The notes beneath the pieces are model-generated. The model did not search any database. It saw nothing but the letters and a program-made list of their open reading frames with translations, and had not been told where the DNA came from. A program made the position numbers and the translations under genes. Source: Telmatactis stephensoni (taxonomy: Eukaryota > Cnidaria > Anthozoa > Actiniaria > Isophelliidae). From it: a stretch of DNA of 64,000 bases. Of the stretch, positions 55,448 through 64,000 are shown in pieces. The DNA lies in assembly GCA_029948255.1 (NCBI GenBank), contig JALIZF010001611.1, forward strand, positions 186,001 to 250,000, in the 5' to 3' direction. Every line of letters starts with the position of its first letter. The first letter of the stretch is position 1.

Positions 55448-56467
55448 ATGGCGGAACGCAATATAGTCCTGTATGTTGGCTCTAGAACGGACCCGCACAT
55501 AAACACCGTCCAGGCATATCTACGAGGCATAAATAGTGATCTCAAACTAATACTTTTTAACCCTCTGTGCGTGAATCATTACATTGACATAGCGATTGAC
55601 AACAACAGCGTCCTCAACTGCGTGATTACAACAGGAGAGCACCGTACTTATGCCGAATCTGTTCGCGCTGTTTGGTATCGTTGGATGCCGAGGAAATTTG
55701 CGGCGGGAGATTCCATAGAAGACGCTTTTATAGCGAAAGACTTTGCGCTGGAAGAATGGAAGAATGTTATGCAGTCTCTTGGAGTGTGTATACCACGCGC
55801 GTTGTGGATGAATCGACTAGAAAATGTTGAGCGGATTAGGAGTAAAGTTTTTCAGTTAAAACTTGCTCAGGATTGTGGTATGAGGATTCCACTGACCAAG
55901 ATTACCAACGATGCAGCATCAGTCCAAGGCCTCTTTACTTCTGACCTGCCGACGCGCGTCGTCTCCAAACCGCTCACTCCTCTTTTGATCCCACCCTCAA
56001 AACGCGTTCGCCCACGAGAAATATCATCGGAGTACGCTGTAGATGCCTCTTCAACGATTTCAATTTTTCCTGGAATTTTTCAAGAATTGATTGAAAGAGA
56101 TGTCGGTCTTTGCGTTGTTGTTGTGATGGAAGTGATCTTTGCTGCTCGCATCCGCCCCAAGAAGTCCTTTGGTCGAGCAGACAAGCTCGCAACGACTGAT
56201 AAGGAAAGTAATGACCCTCATTTTGGAACTTGTAAAATTCCCGAGTCTCTGGAGAAAAGTATCTTGCGTTTTCAACACAAAGCAGGACTGGTCTTTGCAG
56301 TTTACGATTTTCTAGAAGTTGAAGAAAATGAATATGTATTTCTGGACTGTAATCCTAGTGGTTCATGGCTTTCTCTGGAGGACGATACTGGCCTTGACAT
56401 TTCTCACCTTGTAGCGCAAACACTTGCAGGAAATAATGCTGCACTGAAACAATTTGAAAACCTTTAA
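55448..56467 (+). CDS. Intronless ATP-grasp enzyme, MvdC/MvdD graspetide-synthetase-like
   Basis: 339 aa. MvdC and MvdD are bacterial ATP-grasp ligases that macrocyclise ribosomal peptides by linking acidic side chains to Ser, Thr or Lys. The protein follows their layout: an N-terminal Rossmann-like part ending in AVWYRWMPRKF (family pattern VWYRR), a central IPRALWMN ... KLAQDCGMRIP helix pair, a lysine-containing VVSKPL strand, FQELIERDVGLCVVVV, and the metal-binding end FLDCNPSGSWLSLE with D300 and N302 where bacterial members usually have E-x-N. There is no signal peptide. AATAAA at 56517-56522 and a splice-acceptor-like sequence just before the ATG mark it as a nuclear gene in animal sequence, not contamination. 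No obvious precursor peptide is nearby. Substrate unknown; bacterial ancestry is inferred. Confidence 0.75.
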   Translation: MAERNIVLYVGSRTDPHINTVQAYLRGINSDLKLILFNPLCVNHYIDIAIDNNSVLNCVITTGEHRTYAESVRAVWYRWMPRKFAAGDSIEDAFIAKDFALEEWKNVMQSLGVCIPRALWMNRLENVERIRSKVFQLKLAQDCGMRIPLTKITNDAASVQGLFTSDLPTRVVSKPLTPLLIPPSKRVRPREISSEYAVDASSTISIFPGIFQELIERDVGLCVVVVMEVIFAARIRPKKSFGRADKLATTDKESNDPHFGTCKIPESLEKSILRFQHKAGLVFAVYDFLEVEENEYVFLDCNPSGSWLSLEDDTGLDISHLVAQTLAGNNAALKQFENL

Positions 56468-56716
56468 GACTGAAAATTTTTTATACCAAAATCGATGCAA
56501 GTTCAGATAGTATGATAATAAAATAACTTATACAATGATAGAACTGGAGTAGACTAAATGGCTGACCTGACCTTAATCCGGGACCTTACTGTGGTAAAAG
56601 TCATGTTACGGGCCGGGGTATACAAAGGAGATTTTCATACGAGATAACTGTAAAATATCATGGCATACTGCACGGCTACGTTAACGTTGTCTACAAACCG
56701 TTCAAAATCCCTGAAG

Positions 56717-56925
56717 CAAGGATGGCACAGTTGGTTAGTGTGCGGCCTTCGGTACGAGAGGTCCCAGTCCTGCTTTCCATTCCGTGTGGCTTTAATTAGC
56801 TTTAAATACCCTCTAAACGGAGAACTGATGCAGAGAGGGGGTAAAATGAGCGCACCGTCGGCCTCGAGTTTATCGGTGTACTGTTACGAGCTAGCTACCG
56901 ACTTTAAATAAGGTTGCTTTACCTG
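56717..56925 (+). mobile_element. SINE copy
   Basis: GGCACAGTTGGTTAGTGTGC head followed by the body GTGTGGCTTTAATTAGCTTT and end AGCTACCGACTTTAAATAAG. Third copy of the 50135/53505 family, downstream of the ATP-grasp gene. Confidence 0.78.
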
Positions 56926-56979
56926 TTTCAGTGACCGACTGTGCCGTTTTTACAGTGATGCGAAAACTTAGCAAATTAA

Positions 56980-57495
56980 GAGATTAAGCATCACGTACAC
57001 GAGAAACGGCAGACGGCAAAGAGGATCACGTGACCTGCTTTTTTCACGTCTGGCGTTGCTGTTTCAACGCGAGGATGGATTTTGCGTTTGCCGTAAACGT
57101 GAAAAGTCGCTCTTTCGTTTGAGTACCAAACGTGCAACGTCAGGTGCGAAATTCGTAGGTCACGTGTTCCTCTCTGCCGTTTGCCATGTACGTGATGCTT
57201 ATATGTTTCTTTTTTCTTGCGAAAATGCATAGATGACGTCAAAATGTGGTGAAAACAAAAAGTCCTTCACAAGACGAAGTTGTGTGGCGTGACTGTTGCT
57301 CTCATCACATTTTGACGTCTTTTGTGCATCTATTAGAGTACAGACCCACGGAAAATGGAATCTATTTGCCTTATAAAATTTCAACCAATGAGAGCGCGCG
57401 TACGATTCTATGACGTCATCTATATACGCGTGTACTGTATTTACACACGGGTCTCGACCAATCAGAGCGCGCGTAATATACCAATTGTCTATGCA
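56980..57495. repeat. Nested inverted repeats
   Basis: An outer pair AAGCATCACGTACACG/ACGTGATGCTT spans 56988-57200 with inner CACGTGACC blocks. A second segment, 57232-57490, carries ATGACGTCAAAATGTGGTG and its complement and the dispersed TGACGTCA/GCGCGCGT repeat also at 14768 and 50446. No gene. Confidence 0.6.
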
Positions 57496-58719
57496 TTCTT
57501 ACGGCATGGCCACGAAACAGAATGTTGAATATTTGATATGGTGCTTCTCATTGTAATTGTACTTGTACTTACTAATTGTAATGCTGTGGCGACCATTTTT
57601 ACAATAACTTCTCATAATTACAAGTTCCTTGGGAAAGATAGCCAATCGATCTCTCGTTGGCACATGAATTACATAGGCTAACGTCAACGTGAGATACGTC
57701 AGATATACTGTGCGTAAGTGCTTGCGTAACCGCTGCGCGCAAGACACGCAGTCCATGCCAGGAATTTTCAGTAGAGTAATTTTCGTATGTGTCAGTGAAA
57801 CGGACCGCGCCGTAGCGTAAACGTATCAGTGCCGTGATGTCTCGTAATGTTTATAAAAGCATTCGAAATTTCTTCCGTGACTGTTTCGTGCCGTGACCGT
57901 GTCGTATTCACAGTCATGCGAAATCTATTTTATCATGTATGAAATCTATTCGAATCTATACTGAAAACACAAAAACTGGCATCGTTTTTCAATCTCCGTT
58001 GTCGCCATCCACACACAAACAGCGTTTTTTGTGGACGAAAGACTTAACTCTAATACCAAGCAATTTAAGTTATCACTTGTCCCGCATTTGCGCAAAGACA
58101 TGAAATCACTCTGATTTTCCTGTCTCTACTGATATGACAAACTGATGATACTAGTGTCAGAAAGAAAGACTGCAAAGTCGTACATCAATAAGCTTGAATT
58201 ATTTTATTGAAATATATTTTGGACTTGATTACGTGATAACATGAAAGCAGTAAACTATGGATCTGTTTGAAAAAACATAGTCTAAACTTTGAAAAAGCAC
58301 GCTAAAATTGCGAGAAGTAAAATGAAATGATCTTGGTTTGATCGCTAAGTTTGACTTCCAAAGCGATCATCAAATTTGCGGTGTATAGTTCGCTTGGAAA
58401 ATCTTTTCATAAACAAACAGGTGTACACTATTTATAAACACGAAGAAATTCCCGCTGGGCGAGTGTCGTTCCCAAGCCAACCGACTTGCAAGTGATTGAG
58501 CAGGTGAATGGAAACACAGGAAGCCCAAAAACGCTATAAGGTTAAATTCATATATATGCATCAATATATCGGATATTAATATAAAATGCACATCAAAAAT
58601 CAGAACTACCATCAAAAGTAAAACAGATTTTATGAAAATTTCGATTTATCATTTTAGGGTTTAAGATTCAAGGATAGAACAGTCGGGCTTCCTGTGGTTG
58701 AGGAAATGTATCAACAATA
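57496..58719. other. Spacer before the SGNH hydrolase
   Basis: Contains one MITE (57772-57932). The rest is AT-rich without coding signals; the hydrolase promoter should lie near its right end. Confidence 0.4.
57772..57932. mobile_element. Copy 5 of the TAGAG-ended MITE family
   Basis: TAGAGTAATTTTCGTATGTG at the left; CATGCGAAATCTATTTTA at the right. Body blocks CCGCGCCG and CCGTGACCGTGTCGTA as in the other copies, inverted relative to copy 3. Confidence 0.8.
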
Positions 58720-59496
58720 ATGGCTTCTTCTTTCAGCATAAAGAGTGTAGTTGCTGCTGCCGTTATATTCTCAGCAATTGCTGTAATTTATATAATTTAT
58801 GCTGATAACTTACAAGTGAAAGACAGAGGCCAAAAAGAGTTGAGAATTCTTTGTTTTGGTGACTCGTTAACGCGCGGAAACACTGGCATAATTGGTAATG
58901 GTGGCCGAAAACGTTCCTATCACCCGTATTCCTTGATCCTTAAAAAACGGCTCAAAAAACAAGGCTTAAAAAGAAGACTTAAAAGAAAAATTATGGTACA
59001 TAATCAAGGCGTGGATGGTGAAAGAGTTCGTAAAAGTATGGAGGAAAGGCTTCCACGTCTGTTGAAAGATAGGCATTACGATTGGGTTATAATACTTGGT
59101 GGCACAAACGATTTCAGAGCACTGCGAGAGAAAAACCCTTCCACGGACAATTATGACCGAAAGCTCTACCAACCCATATCAAATGCTTTGTTAAAACTTC
59201 ATCGTATCGTGCACAAACATGGTGGAAGAACCGTAGCTGTCACCATTCCAGGCAGACGTTGTGAATTATCGAAAAGATGTTCTGGTTTGAAAGCTGTCCG
59301 ACAGTGGACTAATGAAAGGCTGAAGAAATTTGCCGCGAAATTTAAAGACAAGGTTGTTTTGGTTGATTTAGATAAAGAGATGAACATTGAGAGTGCTAGT
59401 TCTTTGAAGTATTGGAGTGATGAGGTGCATTTCACACCACAAGGATATGATAAGATGGGAGCCATTATATATAATGCATTATATGATTTTCTTTAG
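58720..59496 (+). CDS. Membrane-anchored SGNH/GDSL hydrolase, intronless
   Basis: 258 aa. SGNH hydrolases remove acyl or acetyl groups from lipids and sugars. Residues 8-28 are a single hydrophobic segment (signal anchor), so the enzyme probably faces the ER lumen or outside. Block I FGDSLTRG with Ser49, block II NQGVDGE with Gly97, block III GGTNDF with Asn130, block V SDEVHFTPQGY with Asp234 and His237: the full catalytic set. A Lys/Arg-rich stretch at 76-91 is unusual. Two cysteines at 181 and 187 could pair. Like the ATP-grasp gene 2.2 kb upstream, it has no intron, unlike the other host genes. Substrate not predictable. Confidence 0.82.
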   Translation: MASSFSIKSVVAAAVIFSAIAVIYIIYADNLQVKDRGQKELRILCFGDSLTRGNTGIIGNGGRKRSYHPYSLILKKRLKKQGLKRRLKRKIMVHNQGVDGERVRKSMEERLPRLLKDRHYDWVIILGGTNDFRALREKNPSTDNYDRKLYQPISNALLKLHRIVHKHGGRTVAVTIPGRRCELSKRCSGLKAVRQWTNERLKKFAAKFKDKVVLVDLDKEMNIESASSLKYWSDEVHFTPQGYDKMGAIIYNALYDFL

Positions 59497-59620
59497 TTGC
59501 ATGCATGGGATTGATGAGGTTTTGTGATACTCATCACCGTTGCCCATAAGCTTGATGGCTAGGGGCTGAGCCTAGGTTACTGCATATTCAAATTTACAGG
59601 TCAGACATGCCACAGTGATA

Positions 59621-59786
59621 GCATCCTCGGAAACCAGGGGTAAAATTTTGTCACTCATTTCACGCCTGCAGAAAAAAATACCCATGGAAACACTTGTTCT
59701 AAGATAAGTCGAAATTCAATATGGCAGCTTTCAAAGAATCCAACCAATCTGATTGGTCAAGCGTACCCCTGGGTTTCCAAGGATGC
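59621..59786. mobile_element. MITE with a 7-bp target duplication
   Basis: GCATCCTCGGAAACCAGGGG at the left, CCCCTGGGTTTCCAAGGATGC (21 bp, one mismatch and one indel) at the right; AGTGATA directly flanks both ends. 166 bp. Confidence 0.83.
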
Positions 59787-60299
59787 AGTGATAAGGGATG
59801 TTTTTTTTGTAGCTATTGATCTCATTCCCTAGAACTCTGGGCCAAGTTGCTCGAAGGCAGGTTAGCAATTTGTTACTTTTTTTATTTATTGCACACAGAG
59901 ATAGCACTAACTCAGGATTACAAATGCATTTGTAATTGCTGGATGAATAAATAGTCAACACACTCATGGATCTAGAACCCCCTTCCCCCACAAAACTCCT
60001 GGGTACACCCATTTCTTTTTTACATGGTGGAAATTTGGTTGTACCCCCCAGACAAGGTCATATTATGGTGGTGCTATGTGTATGCAAATCTATATGTAAT
60101 TGTGTAACTGTCTCGAAATGAAAGCACCCTTGTATACCTTTGACTCGATCATGTTGGGCTGTGCCCTTTGTAATTCAGGACTGTGCTGCAAGGGTGATGA
60201 ACTACACCAAATATAATTTTACATTCTAATCCTTTTCTCAACTATTAAACTTTTAATAAATACACTTTGCATGGGTTTATGCAAACTACTATTTGGGGG

Positions 60300-60490
60300 C
60301 AAGTTGTCCCTGGTAGCTAGGGATAACAAAAGAAAACAAGAGTTTTCCAGCTGTCTACCTATGTTATCGTAGACAGCTTGAATCTCCGATCAAAACAGTA
60401 CATTGTATTACTTTTAACTTGTACATGTAAAATTGGATGCTAAATTTAAAAAAATATGTATGTATGTTATCCTAGCTATCATAGGACAAC
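60300..60490. mobile_element. MITE with GTTGTCC ends
   Basis: AAGTTGTCCCTGGTAGCTAG at the left; CTAGCTATCATAGGACAAC at the right, with inner GTAGACAGCT pairs. Related ends at about 15974. Confidence 0.72.
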
Positions 60491-60828
60491 ACGCCTTCAT
60501 ATTATCAGGGCCTAAAAAGCAAAAAACATTACTTACTACAAAGAGAATTAGAACTGACTTTAAAATTATACTGTAGTCCCAAGACTCTAAAGAATATCAT
60601 ATGAATAGTAAACAAACAACAAGTTATATTGAAATTCTTTTATGTAAATTCTTTACAAACCAACCAAAAATCAACAAAATATAACAAATTTTTTGTTTAA
60701 AAACATGACAACTTTGATAAATTAATAATGATTTTCCATTATCATGATAATTATATTATATCAATGTTTAAAACATTTTTCTTTTATCTACATTTGTTTT
60801 TGTTAGAAACTATTCTCATTTGTTTAAT

Positions 60829-63675
60829 TCACCACCCTGGTTCCCAAACAGCTTTAGGAAAATCTCTTTTTCTTCTAGATCGTCTTGATGCACTAGATGC
60901 TCTAGATACTCTAGAGATGCTTGTACTTGCTACACTAGCCACGTCTGATGTCGTCATAAGACTCGACTCACTACTTGCACGTGTCATCCTTGATCTGGTT
61001 GATCTGGTGCTTCGTGCACTGGACGGACGCACTACCTTGGAGGCATTGGTACAAAACCTCTTTTGAGCAGCTGCTTCCTTTGACAAGAAATCTTTACTTA
61101 GGGCTGGAGTGGGCTTTATGGCTTGAAGTCTTGATAGTATTTTCTGGAAAGATCAATGGTTATGTTATAAATAATAAGTGTTTTTTAATAGGAAGAAAAC
61201 ATATTCCTTAATGATTATTTCAATTATTTTGCCATTTAAAAGGAGAAAGTCAAGATAAAATCATTGTGCCCCTCATAAAAAGATATCACTCTAAAGTTTC
61301 ATGAAAAATTACTCATTATTTACTGAGATTTTTGACATTTTATGTCACCAATAATTGTGCTAAAAAAACTAGATGGCATGTTTTCCAACATTATTGGAAA
61401 TGTTTGGAAAAGTACCTTGTGACGTACCCCACAAGTAGCAGTTTTCCTCTTTTATCACTGAACGAGAGGAAAAACCACTGCAGACCAAATGAGTGTTTTT
61501 GAATCAAGCATGTACATTAGTACAGGGAACATGTCAAAACCAAATGCCACTTCCTGTGTTATGGTGTTAAAATAGTTCTTGTAGTCATTGACTGGCTTGC
61601 AAACAACCACGCATAAGGATATGAGGAAACATGCATTAACCTGTTCAAACTGGTATTTACAGGTTTCAAACTGTTTTTTGTTCAATTTAGTGTCCATAGA
61701 TTGGGATTGAACAGATGCTCACAGTGGTTTGTCATCTCACTTGTCAATAAGAGTCGAGGGAGGAAAAACCACAGTTTGCAGGGTACTTCACTTTTTGCTT
61801 TTTTCAATAGCATTTTTGGTTTATAATTGTTTTTCTTACAACCAAGAAGATTTGGTAGAATAATAAAATTTTTGTGATCACAAACAATGAATGTATTACA
61901 GTCCTTGACAACTTTAACTGATTTCCTGATCAACTGTGGCAAATTGCTCAGGAAAATCAGGCTTTGTACTTAGTTGATTTATCTCATACACAATCATTAC
62001 AAAAACCATTTATGAAAACCATTTTTAAAGATTGCTTAGTTGAAACCACACTAGAGATTGCATTGATTACATTTAAGTGAACAACCCATGCAACCTTACT
62101 TCCATTGCTTTAAATCATCACATTACAAAATAATGCAAAACAGAAGCTTCATTTAATTAACTCATGCTGTGATCCCTTTTCAATATGAACTGTGAAGATT
62201 ATTGTTTATTGAAACAAAAACCCAATACTAAACACCTATGACAAAAAATTAGCACTTGGAGTCTGGTGCTATGCAATTTAACCAATGACATTTCTTTTTG
62301 ATGCAATTAAGGCTGTTTAGAAAAAGAAAAAGAAAATCGCTCGTTGGCACCTTAAATTGTGTAACTGTACTTCCAAAGGTTTCATAATTCCTATTCAAGT
62401 ATTCTAATTCCTATTCAAGTATTCTGATGAAAATAGAAATATAGAATGAAAATAGAGATTGCAGACAACTGTAATACAGCTACTTGGGGAAGCTGCGTCA
62501 TTTTCAAAGTTCTGCTCCGGAAACATTATGGTGGACAGGTATTCTGAAGTTACTCCTACTTAACATAATCTTTTGGGAAACAAATTTCTAATATTGCTCA
62601 AGGGGACTCTTGCTTTAGATAAAATGAAATAAGAGATAAAATCGAAATGTAGAATTTTCTTTTTTTCTTTTTAGATTTGAGCAATGAAAGAGAAAATCTC
62701 TTGGAAAAAATAGCTGTAGGATAGTTGTAGGTCTCATATTGCTCATTCAAAAGTATATTTTCAAAAACTTTTAGATACAATTGTTGATAAGAACAATATG
62801 ATAATTATCACATCAGTGCAGCGTGGAGTCTATAAATATTTAATAGCAAGTTGCAACATATATACTATCCTCTAGACTGTACGGCTGTACAGTACTAGTT
62901 CAAATAAGCTACTTTCGTTTATGTAAATATTTAGATAATAAGAAGTATCCATAGTTTTCAGTTGATAAGACATTAAACAGTCAAAGAGATATTAAAATTA
63001 CGATAATAGTAGGCAAATACCACGAAGTTATTAAAATCATCTGACAAGGGTCTAAGTTATAATCATCTGCACATACAAGCTTGCAATTGAGTTGCAGTTT
63101 TTCTTGACATAAACTTACTTGATTTTCCTCATCCACTCGTCTTTGAAACCTCGTTCTGTTAACCTTCTGAAGTCGTTTGTACTCTCATGGGTTCTACAAA
63201 ACTTCTACTAGTCGAAGAACTAGCCGACTTCGGCCGCCCTCTTGCAGTGGTGGTTATCTTTTTCAATAGTCTTTGGTTTTCTCTGTCGATATCAATCACT
63301 TTATTGTTACTAAACGACATGTTTTTGCGTTCTGTGGGAGCTGCTCTCTTTGGACCATCATAACGGACGACTGCTCTTAGGTCTGGAGCTAGTAGAAGAA
63401 GCTACAGAACGTTTATCAAAGTCAACAGTCCTCTCAGACGAACGCGTAGTTTCTTGTTCCGTGCTGGTTTTCATGTCAATCTTTTGCTCCTTACTTTTCT
63501 CCTCTTTGTCGCGATCTAGTCTATCACTAATGTCCAATACAGCTTTCAACAATAAATTCAAATCTATCTGATCAGAGTCAGGTCTGAGGAAATGCTCTCT
63601 TTTTAAGCGATCGAGGTTATTTTCTTCTTCTAAATCCTTCGTCGCGCTCTTTCTACCGTTCATCCCCGCCGCCAT
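60829..63675 (-). CDS. CFAP97/hemingway-like ciliary protein, with two frame breaks
   Basis: CFAP97-family proteins act in cilia and sperm tails. Final exon 61143-60829 (phase 0, 105 codons with stop) carries the hemingway-type ILSRLQAIKPTP block, a long Ser/Arg tail and the end KAVWEPGW. The upstream region 63675-63119 begins MAAGMNGRKSA and holds an acidic/Ser-rich part, then NMSFSNNKVIDIDRENQRLL and a NRTRFQRRVDEENQ end before a GTAAGT donor. However, the three segments of this region lie in three successive frames, with shifts near 63365 and near 63190, and no introns fit. Either the sequence has two indels or the gene is decaying. The preserved 2-kb intron rules out a processed copy. Intron sequence 61144-63118 shows nothing else. 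Confidence 0.68.
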
Positions 63676-63739
63676 GTTGTTTTGAATGAGCGCGCAATCG
63701 GCTTGATCAGACTCATCATCGTAATCACCATGGAAACTC

Positions 63740-63835
63740 GAAACACAGAGTACAAACGGAAGTAAAATATAACGGAAGTGAAATTTTAAACGGAAGTAGA
63801 TAATAAACGGAAGTAGATCTAACGGAAGTAAAAGC
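63740..63835. promoter_or_regulatory. ETS-type motif cluster in a divergent promoter
   Basis: Five to six ACGGAAGT or CGGAAGTA/G motifs fall within 90 bp, with CTTCCGGGAG after them, between the CFAP97-like start (63675) and the plus-strand ATG at 63897. CGGAAGT is the core of ETS/GABP sites, frequent in housekeeping bidirectional promoters. One more copy at 63904 is within the first codons of the right gene. Confidence 0.65.
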
Positions 63836-63896
63836 TTCCGGGAGAATAAGAGAGAGACGTGGTACGAGTTTTTGTGGTCCGCGGTTTTTGGAAGGT

Positions 63897-63977
63897 ATGG
63901 TCAGCGGAAGTGCAAAGACAGTTCTTGAGTACAAGAATTCGTCGTGGCATGGAGGGAAACCTGAAAGAAAATGGATG
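63897..63977 (+). CDS. First coding exon of a gene leaving the window
   Basis: ATG at 63897 opens 27 codons (MVSGSAKTVLEYKNSSWHGG, then KPERKWM), followed by a possible donor GTAATT at 63978. The frame also stays open to the window end, so the exon may be longer. No family recognised. Divergent from the CFAP97-like gene over about 220 bp. Confidence 0.45.
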
Positions 63978-64000
63978 GTAATTCTCATTTTTATGTTGCT

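Noticed and set aside
55448..59496. Bacterial contamination of the assembly
   Set aside because: Animal SINEs and MITEs lie on both sides and between the two enzyme genes, spacing is not operon-like, and eukaryotic poly(A) and splice-acceptor signals are present.

Overview
The window is animal nuclear DNA, most likely from an anthozoan cnidarian such as a stony coral. The grounds are long AT-rich introns with GT..AG sites, a secreted protein joining discoidin, Ig, D8C and PAN/apple domains, a dense load of MITEs and tRNA-derived SINEs, and many microsatellites. There is no rRNA, CRISPR array or bacterial operon. All multi-exon models were assembled by hand from splice sites and reading phase; those given exon by exon close to a whole number of codons.

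Layout of host genes: 454-15302 (+) raftlin-like, 7 exons, 357 aa. 17667-27154 (-) MFSD12-like transporter, 10 exons, 971 aa, with a very long cytoplasmic insert. 37476-54079 (+) secreted mosaic protein, 12 exons, 790 aa. 55448-56467 (+) intronless ATP-grasp enzyme resembling bacterial MvdC/MvdD graspetide synthetases. 58720-59496 (+) intronless membrane-anchored SGNH hydrolase. 60829-63675 (-) CFAP97/hemingway-like, with two frame breaks. 63897 to at least 63977 (+) first exon of a gene leaving the window, sharing an ETS-motif-rich divergent promoter with CFAP97.

Two large mobile elements sit in host introns. In raftlin intron 4, an insertion of about 10.76 kb (2082-12837) splits a 22-bp minisatellite and is bounded by an 8-bp direct repeat. 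It carries an intact tyrosine recombinase with a C2H2 finger and a Myb/SANT domain (+ strand), and an intact five-exon, 1055-aa superfamily 3 helicase ending in a PCNA-binding PIP box (- strand). It also holds an AT-rich palindrome flanked by inverted iterons that looks like a replication origin, and several repeat arrays. One array, just upstream of the recombinase, is 32 head-to-tail decamers matching the p53-family half-site. I know no named family with this combination, and it is my main candidate for an undescribed system.

In intron 2 of the mosaic gene lies a 6.29-kb Maverick/adintovirus-like element (39776-46062) with 5'-AG...CT-3' terminal inverted repeats and a possible 6-bp target duplication. 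It encodes a frame-broken FtsK/HerA-type packaging ATPase and four open frames, but no polymerase, integrase or capsid gene that I can see.

The intergenic segment 28082-29245 holds a dimeric inverted repeat with two complete type I hammerhead ribozymes of the minimal stem III kind known from Penelope elements and retrozymes. The promoter side of the mosaic gene (about 33.5-37.2 kb) is a degenerate tandem amplification with four copies of the same TATA module. The rest is intron or intergenic DNA filled with short inverted-repeat elements.
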